NCBI GenBank assembly: GCA_032718565.1
Contig: JAVGVS010000108.1
Coordinates: 318,501-382,500 of the forward strand
Reading direction: 5' to 3'
DNA from: Distichodus sexfasciatus
Taxonomy: Eukaryota; Chordata; Actinopteri; Characiformes; Distichodontidae
DNA length: 64,000 nt
The notes under the pieces were generated by a model, which worked only from the letters and a program-made list of their open reading frames with translations, had not been told where the DNA came from and did no database searches. This document shows, piece after piece, positions 38,590 through 49,258 of the stretch (positions are counted from its first letter, which is position 1; each line of letters begins with the position of its first letter). The position numbers were made by a program, and so were the translations under genes.

Positions 38590-40737
38590 AAAGAAAAACG
38601 TGAGTATGACGAGGAAAATTTGATAAGCATCCAGCTGTTGCTGGAGACAGACTGAAAGTATTTGAGGATTTCAAGTATGGGCAAGATCCACATTGAAAGC
38701 TGTGTGTGTCTTCCACATTAGCTGCCGCCAATCCTGGGACAAATGCAGAATGCAAATTACAGAAGCAGAAACAATGCACAAATATGAGATATTTGATATT
38801 AATTAGCAAGATTCTTTAGGATAAGTCTTAATCTTATGTTTAGGAACTTTCATAGCATCTTACCTTCTGGAACCGCTCTCTTCCCGTTTCTTAACCATGT
38901 GGGCCAACTGTTGAAAAATGGAACCTAGCTCCACAATAGACCCTATGTTTTGCATGGTGCTTGCCCGATCTTTGATATAAGTCTCCTGCAAACACACACA
39001 TACACTCTCATGTCAGGTAAACACTTTGCAGAATTCCAGGAGACCAAACTTAACCTTCAGAATGCAGCAACACTAATGTAAAGGTCACCTTCTCATTAAG
39101 AAGCTGCATCTGTTGGCTGGAGCGGAGGTCCATGTCTGCGGAGATATCTGCCTTCTTCTTTTTGAGTCAGCTCTGCATCAGCAATGGAATTTTCGTCTGT
39201 TTGTGAAAATCAGTTATAAATACCAGTTATATATTTTCCAGAGTCAGTTATAACATTCCATGCTTATATTCAGTTAAAAATGGTCTGTCTTACTGAAGCT
39301 GCTGTTGTGGAACGAGGAGGTGATGCTGTGGGACTGAGAGAACTGCTCTTGTTCGCTTCGCTGCTGTTTCAGGCTCTAGAAATAGTAGAAATAAGATACA
39401 GTAACTACCAAAATGAACACAATATTCAAGATGACACTTATCATCCCAATCAACAACACTTACTTCTGTTCTGACTTCCAGGACTGATTTGAAGTCACTT
39501 GACATTGATGCCAACTTCGACTGAAATAGAAATGATGAAGGGCAATCTATTTAACCCCAGCTTTCACAAAGTTATGTATTGATTTATTCCCTAAGTAGAG
39601 GTACCTGATTACTTAAACCTCTGATGCATTCGACCAAAATCAGACCTTTAATTCGACCCAAATTGCCAAAGATGTCCGGGCTTCAACTGGACACAATGCA
39701 GAAAAGAGTAATCTCCATACCTGCAGGGAAACAATAATGGTATTGGAATGCCTGGAGATGTCTGCTGTTTTGACTATGTCGAACGGATACCTTGTAGCTA
39801 AGCAATCTGTTTGTTCAGGCTGCATGTCCTAAATAAAAACACAAAACAAGCTTATAAATTCAGAATTCAAATGTAAATAGCGATCTACATTGACAAAAAA
39901 TGTTTTTACCTGTTTCACTATATATGTCAACTCATCAATCTCCACTGCTTTGTCATCAAAGAGAGATTTCCTTTTGGCTACTGTTACAAAAATAAGAAGG
40001 AACGCATAACGTCAATACAGACTTTGGAATAGAATGTGTCACTTATAAAAAGAAGATACTTGCATATTGCGAGCTTTTCCAACTTGGCAAAAGTGTTGCT
40101 AAGGTCCCCAATTCGCCTAAAACAAGCACAAAACAGCAATCTACCAAGATGCAAACTAAGGAAATTATATACTACATTTAAGACATGGGAGGTTATGATA
40201 AGAATTAATGTTTAAAAAAAGAGAAGGAAACTCACTTTGCCATAAGAGTGAAGTTACCTCACGGACGGATAGCACTTTGAACTGCTTAACTGCTCTGGCT
40301 CCATTCTAAAATATTGATTAATGAAATTAAAAAGAGTTGTGACAGCAAGTATTCTAGTGTATCTCAAAAAATAGTTAATAATCCAAGTAACACTTAATTT
40401 TTTTAGTGACTAGTAAACCCTAAGGGTAACTGTTTTGCAACAATTAACCAAATCTTTATGTCTACAAAAGCAAAATTAATACCACCACTTAATGCCATAT
40501 GGACAAAAAAAACTACACTATGCCATGATACCTGTCTGCCCTGCAGTGACTTGCAGACGGACTGGAACTCGCTGGTTCGGTCTCGCAGGACGCGCTGGTG
40601 TCTACAGTGGGGGCGAAGGCCAGCGGTGCAGCCAGAGAGGCGTCCGACAGCTGGACAAGCTGTGACTGTGTCTGTGAGGGTCCAGTGTAAACCCCATCTT
40701 CACTGCTCTTAGGACCGTGGCGCCTGCGGGCATTCAT
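38590..40737 (-). pseudogene. stx5: Unprocessed syntaxin-5 pseudogene
   Basis: Syntaxin-5 is the Qa-SNARE of ER-Golgi and intra-Golgi fusion. Pieces of about ten exons stand in order with introns between them, so this is a decayed duplicate or unitary gene, not a retrocopy. Recognisable parts: the ARRRHGPKSSEDGVY start (40737 down), then RDRTSEFQSVCKSLQGRQ reachable only after a one-base shift; NFTLMAK near 40240; DLSNTFAKLEKL near 40100; KRKSLFDDKAVEIDELTY near 39950; HSNTIIVSLQ near 39730; SKLASMSSDFKSVLEVRTE near 39490; LKQQRSEQEQFSQ near 39360; DMDLRSSQQMQLLNEK near 39100; TMQNIGSIVELGSIFQQL near 38920. Damage includes a frameshift in exon 1, a shift plus TAG in the SLNKQIA segment, a TGA before the KKKADIS segment, and two shifts in the last exon (EILKYFQSVSSN), which destroy the membrane anchor. 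Confidence 0.88.
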
Positions 40738-40894
40738 GAGAGCTGCTCCACATTACCTGAGAGGGAGAGATAACCACACCTGGACATTGGAAGGTGTGCC
40801 ACAGATATCATGCTGATGGACAATACAACATGGTCTATTTATCAGTACTGATGACCCACGGCGTCCAGTGCCATTTGACAAGTTTTGCACATTT

Positions 40895-41017
40895 ATCTAT
40901 ATTTACATTTACCAGACACTCTTAGCTCTTATCTCCTTCTTTCAGAGACGGTCTCCCTGAGAGCAAATCTGGGGTAAACAGTCTTGTTTAGTGAACCCAC
41001 GACCTCTTGGTGACATG
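40895..41017 (-). repeat. SINE, minus orientation
   Basis: On the minus strand it has B-box-like 'gaggtcgtgggttcac' and tail 'gctaagagtgtctggtaaat'. It abuts the large AT tract. Confidence 0.6.
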
Positions 41018-41027
41018 TTTAAATGAT

Positions 41028-41394
<367 letters not shown>

Positions 41395-41639
41395 CAATTA
41401 TCTAGTTAGCACATTCTAGTGCAAAACAAATATTAGTTATAATCTAGCTGACTGCTAACACCTGCCAATTCTAATAATAATAGCATATTCTGAAATTAAT
41501 CATCAAGAGTTTTAGAGATGACATTGCGTCAAGTTGTTCTAAGGAGAAGGAATGTTTTCTTACTATGTTGCAGGCGCTGTTAAACACTTTTCTCTGTAAT
41601 GTAGTTACTGTGCCGAGCGCTGAATCCTCAACAACATCC

Positions 41640-41793
41640 GGTATCGCGGAGCGTTGCCGACGTCAATGCCACGTCGTCTTACGAGGACAGACGGAGCCGT
41701 GACATTCACAGACTGTCCACTCGCCATTAAATTCGCGTGTCCTCTCGCGAAGTTTCACTTGAAAGCGGGTGCTCGGCGGCGGAATATGACATC
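41640..41793 (+). promoter_or_regulatory. CpG-rich patch with candidate plus-strand first-exon donor
   Basis: CpG-dense sequence ends in tcgaat|gtaagtat, a strong donor, with an ATG just before it. Placed about 0.9 kb upstream of the syntaxin-5 relic on the other strand, it may be what is left of a divergent promoter. No downstream exon was found. Confidence 0.3.
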
Positions 41794-41835
41794 GAATGTA
41801 AGTATCATATTAATATATTTATTGAGTAAAATGTA

Positions 41836-42744
41836 AAATAAGTAAAGACAACAAATATATACGCACAAGAAATATTTTAAAAATATATTTTTGACTCAAT
41901 GTAGTGACATACTGTAATACCAGGTAAGTAGTGTCCCTGAATTTCCCCAAATAAATCCATTAATGAAACTAGTTATATGAGCCGATAAAATACACAAAAA
42001 ACAGACAGTGTGATATGTTTGAAATACAAAAATGAAATCGTTTATTTTAATGCATTCCTGCACCCAAAACATCTCGCGCGTAATATTTAATTATAACCCG
42101 GAAGAAACCGTAAGTGCGTGGAGGTTCTCGGTAAAGGGTCTTTCGCCAATAAGTTCTAGGTCAAGAATGAGATTCTTGTGTCGGAATATCACTTATTTGG
42201 AATTAAATAAAAATTATGCTTATTCAGTAGAATATTATACATTTGCAACTATCGCCCTAAAACCAAAATAAATAAAAACAACAAATATGTATACACATAT
42301 AAGAACCGTTTTAGAAGAATTTATTTCTGACTCGATGTAGTGGCCTATTTCTCCCCCGCTAATATCTCCCGCCTTATCGCAAATTTACCTAATTTACCTA
42401 ATTTGCCGATACATTAATATATAAGAATGTATTTTAATTATTCTACAGCAAATGTTTTTGATGCTTTGGTCGCCAGCATGCGGCAAATTAAGCGGATCCG
42501 GGTAAACCATTCTTGCATAAATTATTATTATTATTTTTATTTATCTACTTATTCATTAATTGTTAGACTCAGCCAGGAGTACAATATTAACTTTACAAAA
42601 ATAATCATATATTTTAATGTCTTGCAAATGACGCACAAGGGCTAAGCAGAGCGAATTCTGCTCACGATGTTTAATTTTAACCCGATGTGGAGCTGGCTGT
42701 TATGCTGTTTATGTGCTGTGAGGGCATGTGACTGTCTGAATTTA

Positions 42745-42828
<84 letters not shown>

Positions 42829-43200
42829 TATATATATATATATATAAAGTATTAAAGAAATGTATGCAGACACACAAGACATTTTTACGGAGTTAATTTA
42901 GTCTCAATGTAGTGACATATTTCAGACACTAGGCGGGGTAATGTAGCCGTCTTATCGTAAAATGCACATTTAACCAGATAAACAGGCCGAATAAAAAAAC
43001 TGATAAAAGACGACGCAACATTACATGTAAAATAAGAATATAGTTTGGTTTTTCTAACACAAGTTTTTGACGCTTAGTCGCTAGCACTGCGGCTAATGAA
43101 TCATGAGGTTTAATATGGACCCGAAAGTAAACTGTGTGTGAGCTCTCTGAGTAGACGCTCTTTGGCTAAAAAGTACTCGCCTCGGTGACGGAGTAAAATA
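41836..43200. repeat. Three diverged tandem copies of a 430-570 bp unit
   Basis: Landmarks recur in the same order. 'ctcaatgtagtgac' variants lie at about 41897, 42330 and 42903. 'cttatcg.aaa' lies at 42372 and 42952. 'gtttttgatgctttggtcgc' at 42453 matches 'gtttttgacgcttagtcgct' at 43064. 'tttaattataacccg' lies near 42087, with variants at 42669 and 43110. A 'gggtctttcgccaataagt' type block is at 42139, with a variant at 43158. The third spacing is longer because of an (AT)n run at 42748-42846. The units have CpG-containing cores in AT-rich flanks. No coding frame spans them. Confidence 0.7.
42748..42846. repeat. (AT)n microsatellite
   Basis: About 98 bases of AT repeat with one interruption, inside the tandem array. 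Confidence 0.95.
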
Positions 43201-43429
43201 TTAAAATGTGTCCCATTTAACCAAGCGAGTATACGTTTATTTTGGTACCTTTACAGTGGGGACATTTTATATCTAAATGCTTTTTCGTGTATTTTTGCCC
43301 ATCTCTGTTTATAGGTATATTTTGCAGTAATGCAAATCAAATCCAATTAAATTGAGAACGCTTAATATTTCCCCCAAGGGACAATACAAAGAAAGAGGGT
43401 TTAGCAATCTAACCACATTTGGTACAGTG

Positions 43430-44107
43430 ACAAAACATGCACATTTACACCTGTATATTCGTACATATGCACATACACAGATTTATATAGAGTGTTGTAC
43501 TCTATATCACATACTTATTTGCACAAACATTATACGCTGCTGTACAAATGTCTGCACATACACTGAACATTGTACACATAAATAGCTGAATATAGTATCT
43601 GTCATATTATAACCTTCTACCTCGTGCACATCCAATGTAAAATGTCAGTTTGCACCTGTTTAAATGTTTGCATATTTGCACATATACTGAACATTGTACT
43701 TGAAAATAGTCCTGATATAGTATCTGTCTATTATAACTCTACCTCTTGCACATTCAGTGTAAATGTCAATTTCAACCTGTTAAGAATACTGCATCCTGAC
43801 TTGACAAAAATTTTTACCTTTATTTCTAGACTCTAATTATATATAAAACTCCCTGTCTAGTTTAAAATGTATATTGCATATTGTCTGGTTTAAAATGTAT
43901 ATTGTTTAATGTATATTTTAGTATTTTTATTTATTTATTGTTTATTCCATGTGCCTAGTTGTGCCACTGCCTATTTATTCTCTGTTCTACTGTTCTTTGT
44001 TTGTTTGCACTGGAAATAACCTGGAGCCACGTCGTCTCGTCTCTCTATGTATCTGTGCAGTATATAGCAGAGATAACAAAGTTGACTTTGACTTTTGACT
44101 TTGATTA
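43430..44107 (+). mobile_element. LINE-like 3' UTR with internal tandem repeat
   Basis: Two units of about 124 bases (from about 43554 and 43677) share 'actgaacattgtac', 'atagtatctgtc' and 'taaatgtcaattt' type blocks. The end 'gttgactttgactttt' is a short tandem tail typical of CR1/L2/Rex LINE termini. No reverse transcriptase frame remains. Confidence 0.5.
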
Positions 44108-44246
44108 CCGACGGCAACAGCTGAAACTGATCACAAACGATGTGTGTAGAATCATTAGGTCAATACATTAAGGCAAACAACAGATGATAAATATTACTAA
44201 TAAAAGATTCAATAAAATCATACATAGTTTAATCTACATTTTCTGT

Positions 44247-44247
<1 letters not shown>

Positions 44248-44304
<57 letters not shown>
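44248..44304. repeat. (CA)n microsatellite
   Basis: About 28 CA units directly adjoining the telomere-like repeat copy that follows. Confidence 0.95.
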
Positions 44305-44306
<2 letters not shown>

Positions 44307-44307
<1 letters not shown>

Positions 44308-44520
44308 CTTGTATTACTATCTTTCCATTGACTCCCATAATGACTAGATGTATATAATTTCACACCTACACCTAATCCTAACCCTAACCTTAACCTCAGT
44401 AACCAAAATCACATCTTTTACCTCTTTTAGTTTCTCAAATAAAACAAGCACATTTTCTATAAAGTCATTTTTCCTCATGGGGACCTCTCAAATGTGATAA
44501 AAGTGATTATATTATGACAT
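44307..44520 (-). repeat. Second copy of the fish repeat with TTAGGG-like block
   Basis: Contains 'cctaatcctaaccctaacc' and 'aacctcagtaaccaaaat', the reverse of the copy at 24163-24435, and again borders a CA/GT microsatellite. Confidence 0.6.
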
Positions 44521-44764
44521 GGTCTTCTCAATACAAATAATAAGTTTAGTTAAGTTTCAACATCACATTTAAAAAATTGTGCCGCTGTCATCATTCTGTT
44601 TTCAGGCCGAGGGGGTTTATAGCACAAGCGAGAAGAAAAACCATTCCTCAAACTGGCACGGATCAGAACGTCCAGCCACTCCTGGGTCCTTGAAGGTATG
44701 TCAGGTGCTATTAATATACATATAATAATTGTTTCTGATGTGTAGTCTGACAATTTTAGCTTTA

Positions 44765-44840
44765 TTCAGTTCAGGACACATTTCACTGTGTGTTGGACCT
44801 GTATAACTATGCATGTGACAAATAAAGAAATTTGAATCAT
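44765..44840 (+). mobile_element. LINE 3' tail fragment
   Basis: 'ggacctgtataactatgcat' followed by 'gtgacaaataaagaa' closely matches the terminus of the LINE at 61720-62402. It is a very short 5'-truncated copy. Confidence 0.6.
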
Positions 44841-45407
44841 ATAGTAGAGATTTTCTGGGGACCTTTAGTGGGAAATAGTGTTTCAGACTAATACTGAGTC
44901 ATGATTCTTGTGAATGAAATGATTATAGAAGAAATAGCGTCATATGTAGGGCAAACATTATTCATCGTCAGTGATCGTGCAACAAGTCACACACATTCTG
45001 GAATTCTGGGAACGGAACTTTACCTAATCCAGGTATTAGTGGAAGATTTATTTGAGATTTTTCACTTATAAAATTTCCTAATTTTAACACAAAGGAAACT
45101 TAAAATCATTTTAAAGTTTAATGGTGTAATGTCAACAATAACAAAAAGAAACAAAACCAAAATCATTGGTACATTTTTACATGTACACATAGTTTCACAT
45201 TTTATGTATATTAGAATATTCACTGCAGTGATTTACTGGCCTACTAGTACAACATTTTGACACAAAAGAAGTAATAGGAAACATTAAGATGAAATATATG
45301 AGCTCAGTGAAGAGTTACACTGACTCTGGTTGGGTTTATGATCTGAGCTGGTATGAGAAAAACAGCTCAAACCTCAACTCAAAAAGTGATAAATGCGGAA
45401 TATATAT

Positions 45408-45523
45408 GTAGAAACTGTAGGTTTAGCGCTCTCTCTCTCTCTCCCTCTATATATATATATATTTGCATGTAACATTTAAACCAGGTTTGACAAAAAAGCT
45501 ACAGCTAAACCTACAGTTTCTAC
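45408..45523. repeat. Perfect 20 bp inverted repeat around a 76 bp loop
   Basis: gtagaaactgtaggtttagc at 45408-45427 is exactly reversed and complemented at 45504-45523. The loop contains CT and AT microsatellites. A direct repeat 'aaaaagtgata' lies just outside each arm. It is probably a very small MITE. Confidence 0.75.
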
Positions 45524-45719
45524 AAACCAAAAAGTGATATGTAATATTACGTATGCATGTTTCACAGTAGACACAGCTTTCAACTATTCTAAATAATCAT
45601 AACATATTACAATATGTGTTTAAAAGAGTTCCTCATTAGAGGTTATTCAAAAGTGCAGATTGCTTTAAATGTCAAACAAGTAGTAGCTCGGGCCAAGTTT
45701 GGACGAGTGAAGGGTGTTG

Positions 45720-48096
45720 TTATTTGTTGAGGGTTGCCAAATGCTTCCTGTTTCTGAATAAAGCAGAAATGTATTTCAGTAAATTGTCCACCCAAAATGA
45801 GTGTTGGACGTGTTTGTGGAAATTGCTCTGCAGAGTATTTAAAAAAACAACAAAAAAACAAACCTGCAGCTGCAGTCGCTGTGCTCCTCAAACGGCAACT
45901 CAATAGTCTCATTGCCAGAAGAGAATATGCGAATCACCTGCAAGCAAAATAATTATTTTATTGCAGGGTTTTGCGACCGTTTAGAGAAGCACGGTGAGGT
46001 CAAAACTGGGTTAAGAGTGAGTCTCTAGTACCTGCACCACCACAGTGTAGGTTTTCTTTGGGAAACACAGCGTGGCCTCATCAATACAGAAACCGGCGCA
46101 CCGGCGCACGGCCACGCGACAAGGAAGAATCCTGTGATGTATCTCGTCTGGGAATTCTTTCCAAACTTCCACCAAAGTCTCCCGTGGCTGGCAGTTGCTT
46201 TGACACTTTACATGCTCATAATCATAGTTCACCACTAATGTAGAAGATGAGGTGTCAGATAGAATTTTTACATTGTAAAATGATAGATACAATTCACAAG
46301 ATATGGAGAGATTTGTGAATTGACAAAACGCCCTCATTAGATGGTGCTGTTTGTCAAGACACGGTCAGTCTCAGTCTTCAGTTTTAAGTACATCAATAAA
46401 TTGATTTAATGATCACTGAGCTCATAGCATTAATCCAAATGTAATACGAAGTCAACTGAAAACTCTTTATGGAACTTATATGAAGCGATTATTACTGGTG
46501 TAGCACAGCTGCGCCTACCAAAAATGAATGTTCAAAAAGTGTAGTCAGGTACCTGTATTGTGTCCCGTAGAAAGCTAAGTGAAAAGCAGAGAAATGCTAT
46601 TAATTAGACACATTTTTACCACATCTCTTCCACTGATTTAAAAGTAACTCTACTGGTGACCAGAGGTGGAGGAAGTACTGGCTCTCATTACTTAAGTAAA
46701 AGTACAATTAACCAGCAAAAAATATACTTCAGTAAAAGTAAAACTACTACATCATCAACCCTACTGAAGTAAAAGTAAGAAGTACTTTAAATACTCAAAG
46801 TACTTGCGCAATAGGTCTATGTTGTCACTTAATGGTCTGTTTCAATATTTCAATAATAATATATCAGTCATCAGTCATTTAAGTGACATCACTGCAAATA
46901 ACGCTAGTCAAGCTGGGACCAAACATAGGACAACTTATTCATTTAAAAAAAGGCCAATTGTCACAGGACATCGGGGAACGTATGTTTATAAACCGAGCAG
47001 GTCATGACCTTGCATGGCAGCTAACGTTATTGTCGATGGTGAACCTTATCATTTATCCCAGACAAGTGCCTCTAGTTCAAGATAGCAAAACGTTTTATAC
47101 GTCACCCATATTGATGAATGAAAACTGTTGCAAAGCATCTCAATGTTGCGACCCTCTGGTAAGTGATTTCACATAAAATAACCTATCAGTCTGGTTGGTT
47201 TAAACCTTCAAGACAGCCACATAACCTAGGCAACTTCAGCAAAAAAAAGTGACAGGGCCAAATAAAATGTAACGGAATGCATTTTAGAAATGTAGTGGAG
47301 TAGAAAGTATAGATAATAGCTGCAAAATGTAGTGAAGTAAAAGTATTCATTATTATTTCTACTTAAGTAAAGTACAGATACGTGAAAATGTGCTTAAGTA
47401 CAGTAACAAAGTATTTGTACTTAGTTACATTCCACCACTGCTGGTGACTCATGAGTGCACAACAACACTTTTTTCCACTTGTGGATTTCTCCTGCATCTG
47501 ATCACTTCCAGCTTAGATCTGTTTAAGCATGTTGTGATACCTTGAGAGGAAATTACTGCATTGAGTCAGTACAACCCAGGGCAGCATTTACAGCTTGCTG
47601 TCATTTGATTCCACTAGAAAATGATGCAATCACCGTCTACGTATTGCATGTACACAAAACACTGGGGCCCTCCATGTGCTTAAAAGCACTGATTTAACTG
47701 CATATCATAGAGTTAAACCTGGTAACTGACTTGTGAGTGACTCTGTCCAAATTAAGAAATTAAAGTGCAACATTTCTCAATATAGCCTGAATGTCTCAAA
47801 GTCAGCGGGTGAATGTGCTTTGCTAAAACTACTAGGCTGGCTGTTATACACCATGCTTGATGAATTAAACCAAGCAGAACTGATACACTTTAGAGCATTT
47901 AGAGTATTCAACTACTGTATAAAAATGTAGCAAAAAAATCCAGCAGTATTTAGAGTTTATCTTACACCAACTGTAAGTTACAGAACATAATCAACTTTAA
48001 ATGATGGTATCCTACCTCACTTTGTTCTGTGTGAGAAAATGAAAAGGCCTGGTAGAAAAATACCATCCAAAGCAGAAGCCGTGAGATCAGCAGCAT
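45720..48096 (-). CDS. VEGF/PDGF-family growth factor, probably vegfb-like
   Basis: Secreted cystine-knot ligand for VEGF-type receptors. Exons: 48016-48096, a 22-base micro-exon 46553-46574, 46032-46234, 45864-45937, and a tentative last exon 45720-45753 ending RNRKHLATLNK. Phases agree and the intron positions match VEGF-A exons 1-4. Exon 1 encodes a signal peptide (MLLISRLLLWMVFFYQAFSF). Exon 3 carries CQPRETLVEVWKEFPDEIHH, then PCRVAVRRCAGFCIDEATLC. Exon 4 encodes IELPFEEHSDCSCR, the end of the knot. About 137 residues if the last exon is right, with no heparin-binding Cys-rich tail, like the shortest VEGF forms. In VEGF-A the knot reads SC-x5-CGGCC; here the first Cys is shifted by one residue and the second-last position of CC is Phe, so an interchain-bond cysteine is missing. 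Assignment to vegfb rests on synteny with kcnk4 and esrra. Confidence 0.72.
46661..47440. mobile_element. 780 bp non-autonomous hAT-like element in VEGF-like intron 1
   Basis: Perfect 8-base target duplication ctggtgac (46653-46660 and 47441-47448). The ends cagaggtgga and, inverted, cagtggtgga differ by one base. The subterminal regions are rich in 'aagtaaaagtac'-type repeats on both sides. No transposase. Confidence 0.85.
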
Positions 48097-48388
48097 TTTA
48101 AGCCTTGTTCTCTTTTTTCGTTACGTGAACTACTAAGACTCACTCAACAGCAGTCCTTTCTTAAAGTCTGGCTGGATTCCCCTCCCAACTGCACGTCCCT
48201 CAGGGCCCGACGCAGGCAGCGTTACTCATCACAACTGCCTCCATGCGTAACGTGTCTTAGTGCAAAATGCCAATTTAAATACATGCGTAAGCAATAATAT
48301 TCAGCAGGTGATTAAATAAGCAAATACAGTTATAGGAAAGCAAGAAAGTAAAAGAAGGACCTCTTAAATAATTAAGATGAATAAGAAC

Positions 48389-48394
48389 TTTATT
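48389..48394 (-). other. Candidate adss polyadenylation signal
   Basis: Minus-strand AATAAA about 870 bases after the adss stop. A second lies at 48482-48487. The adss 3' end would then be about 300 bases from the VEGF-like start codon on the same strand. Confidence 0.4.
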
Positions 48395-49258
48395 GTTCCA
48401 AAGCAGCATCAAACAATTTGACAATATACGTTCGAATGGAATAGAAATGCATTTTTAAAATTTCTCTTCTGCATTGGTAATTTTATTAAAGGGAAAAAAT
48501 GGTGTAGGGAAAAAAAAAGTGTACTTGTTTACAAAGCACATGTACATATGCAGTACTGTTATCACCAAACCTGGAAGTGAATATCCCTTTTGATACAACC
48601 CCAAAACAAATACACTTCAAACAGGATGCCTGACCCAACACACTTGAAATCACATTAAAAAAAAATACACAACAGGAAACAAAAAATAAAAGTTATTTTC
48701 GATCATCGCTGAATAGCACATCTCTCTTTAAAAAAAAGCAGTAAGTCAAAAATAAAGGCCCGTCATTTGATGCCACTAATCTGAAGACTCTGGAAATTGC
48801 AAAGCGTTGATGGCATCTAAGGTTCACTGCATAATGTTATTAACAGACCTTACACAGCAGTTATTAGAAAGGTTTTTAGAGGAGAATCGTGGTTGTGTGG
48901 TGCCAACACCTTTTTTAAAAACGCAATTTGATTTCAGTACAGTTTTGGGAGTGTATGAAAACAATGTATTATTAAGTATCGCACTAAAAATCTGATCCAA
49001 CATCAAAGCACTGACATGTTTTCACACCTCTCACAAATAAGCCGTTTAATATATGGAGCCGTTATGATTTTGTGCAAGCTCTACTGACTACGGTCCTCGA
49101 CTGCATTGATGCTGGTGTTCACTTTAAGTTTGATGCTGGGTTCTGGACCCACTCTTGGTCTTCTCATCACTGATGTGCTCTTTTAATTAAATTCTGGTCC
49201 TACAAATGTGTTGCTGGCAGATCGAAGTGATGGATTTGAAGTCCCTTCAGACTGCAGA

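Noticed and set aside
41836..43200. CRISPR-like array
   Set aside because: The repeat unit is hundreds of bases long, diverged and eukaryotic; no short direct repeats with regular spacers exist anywhere in the window.
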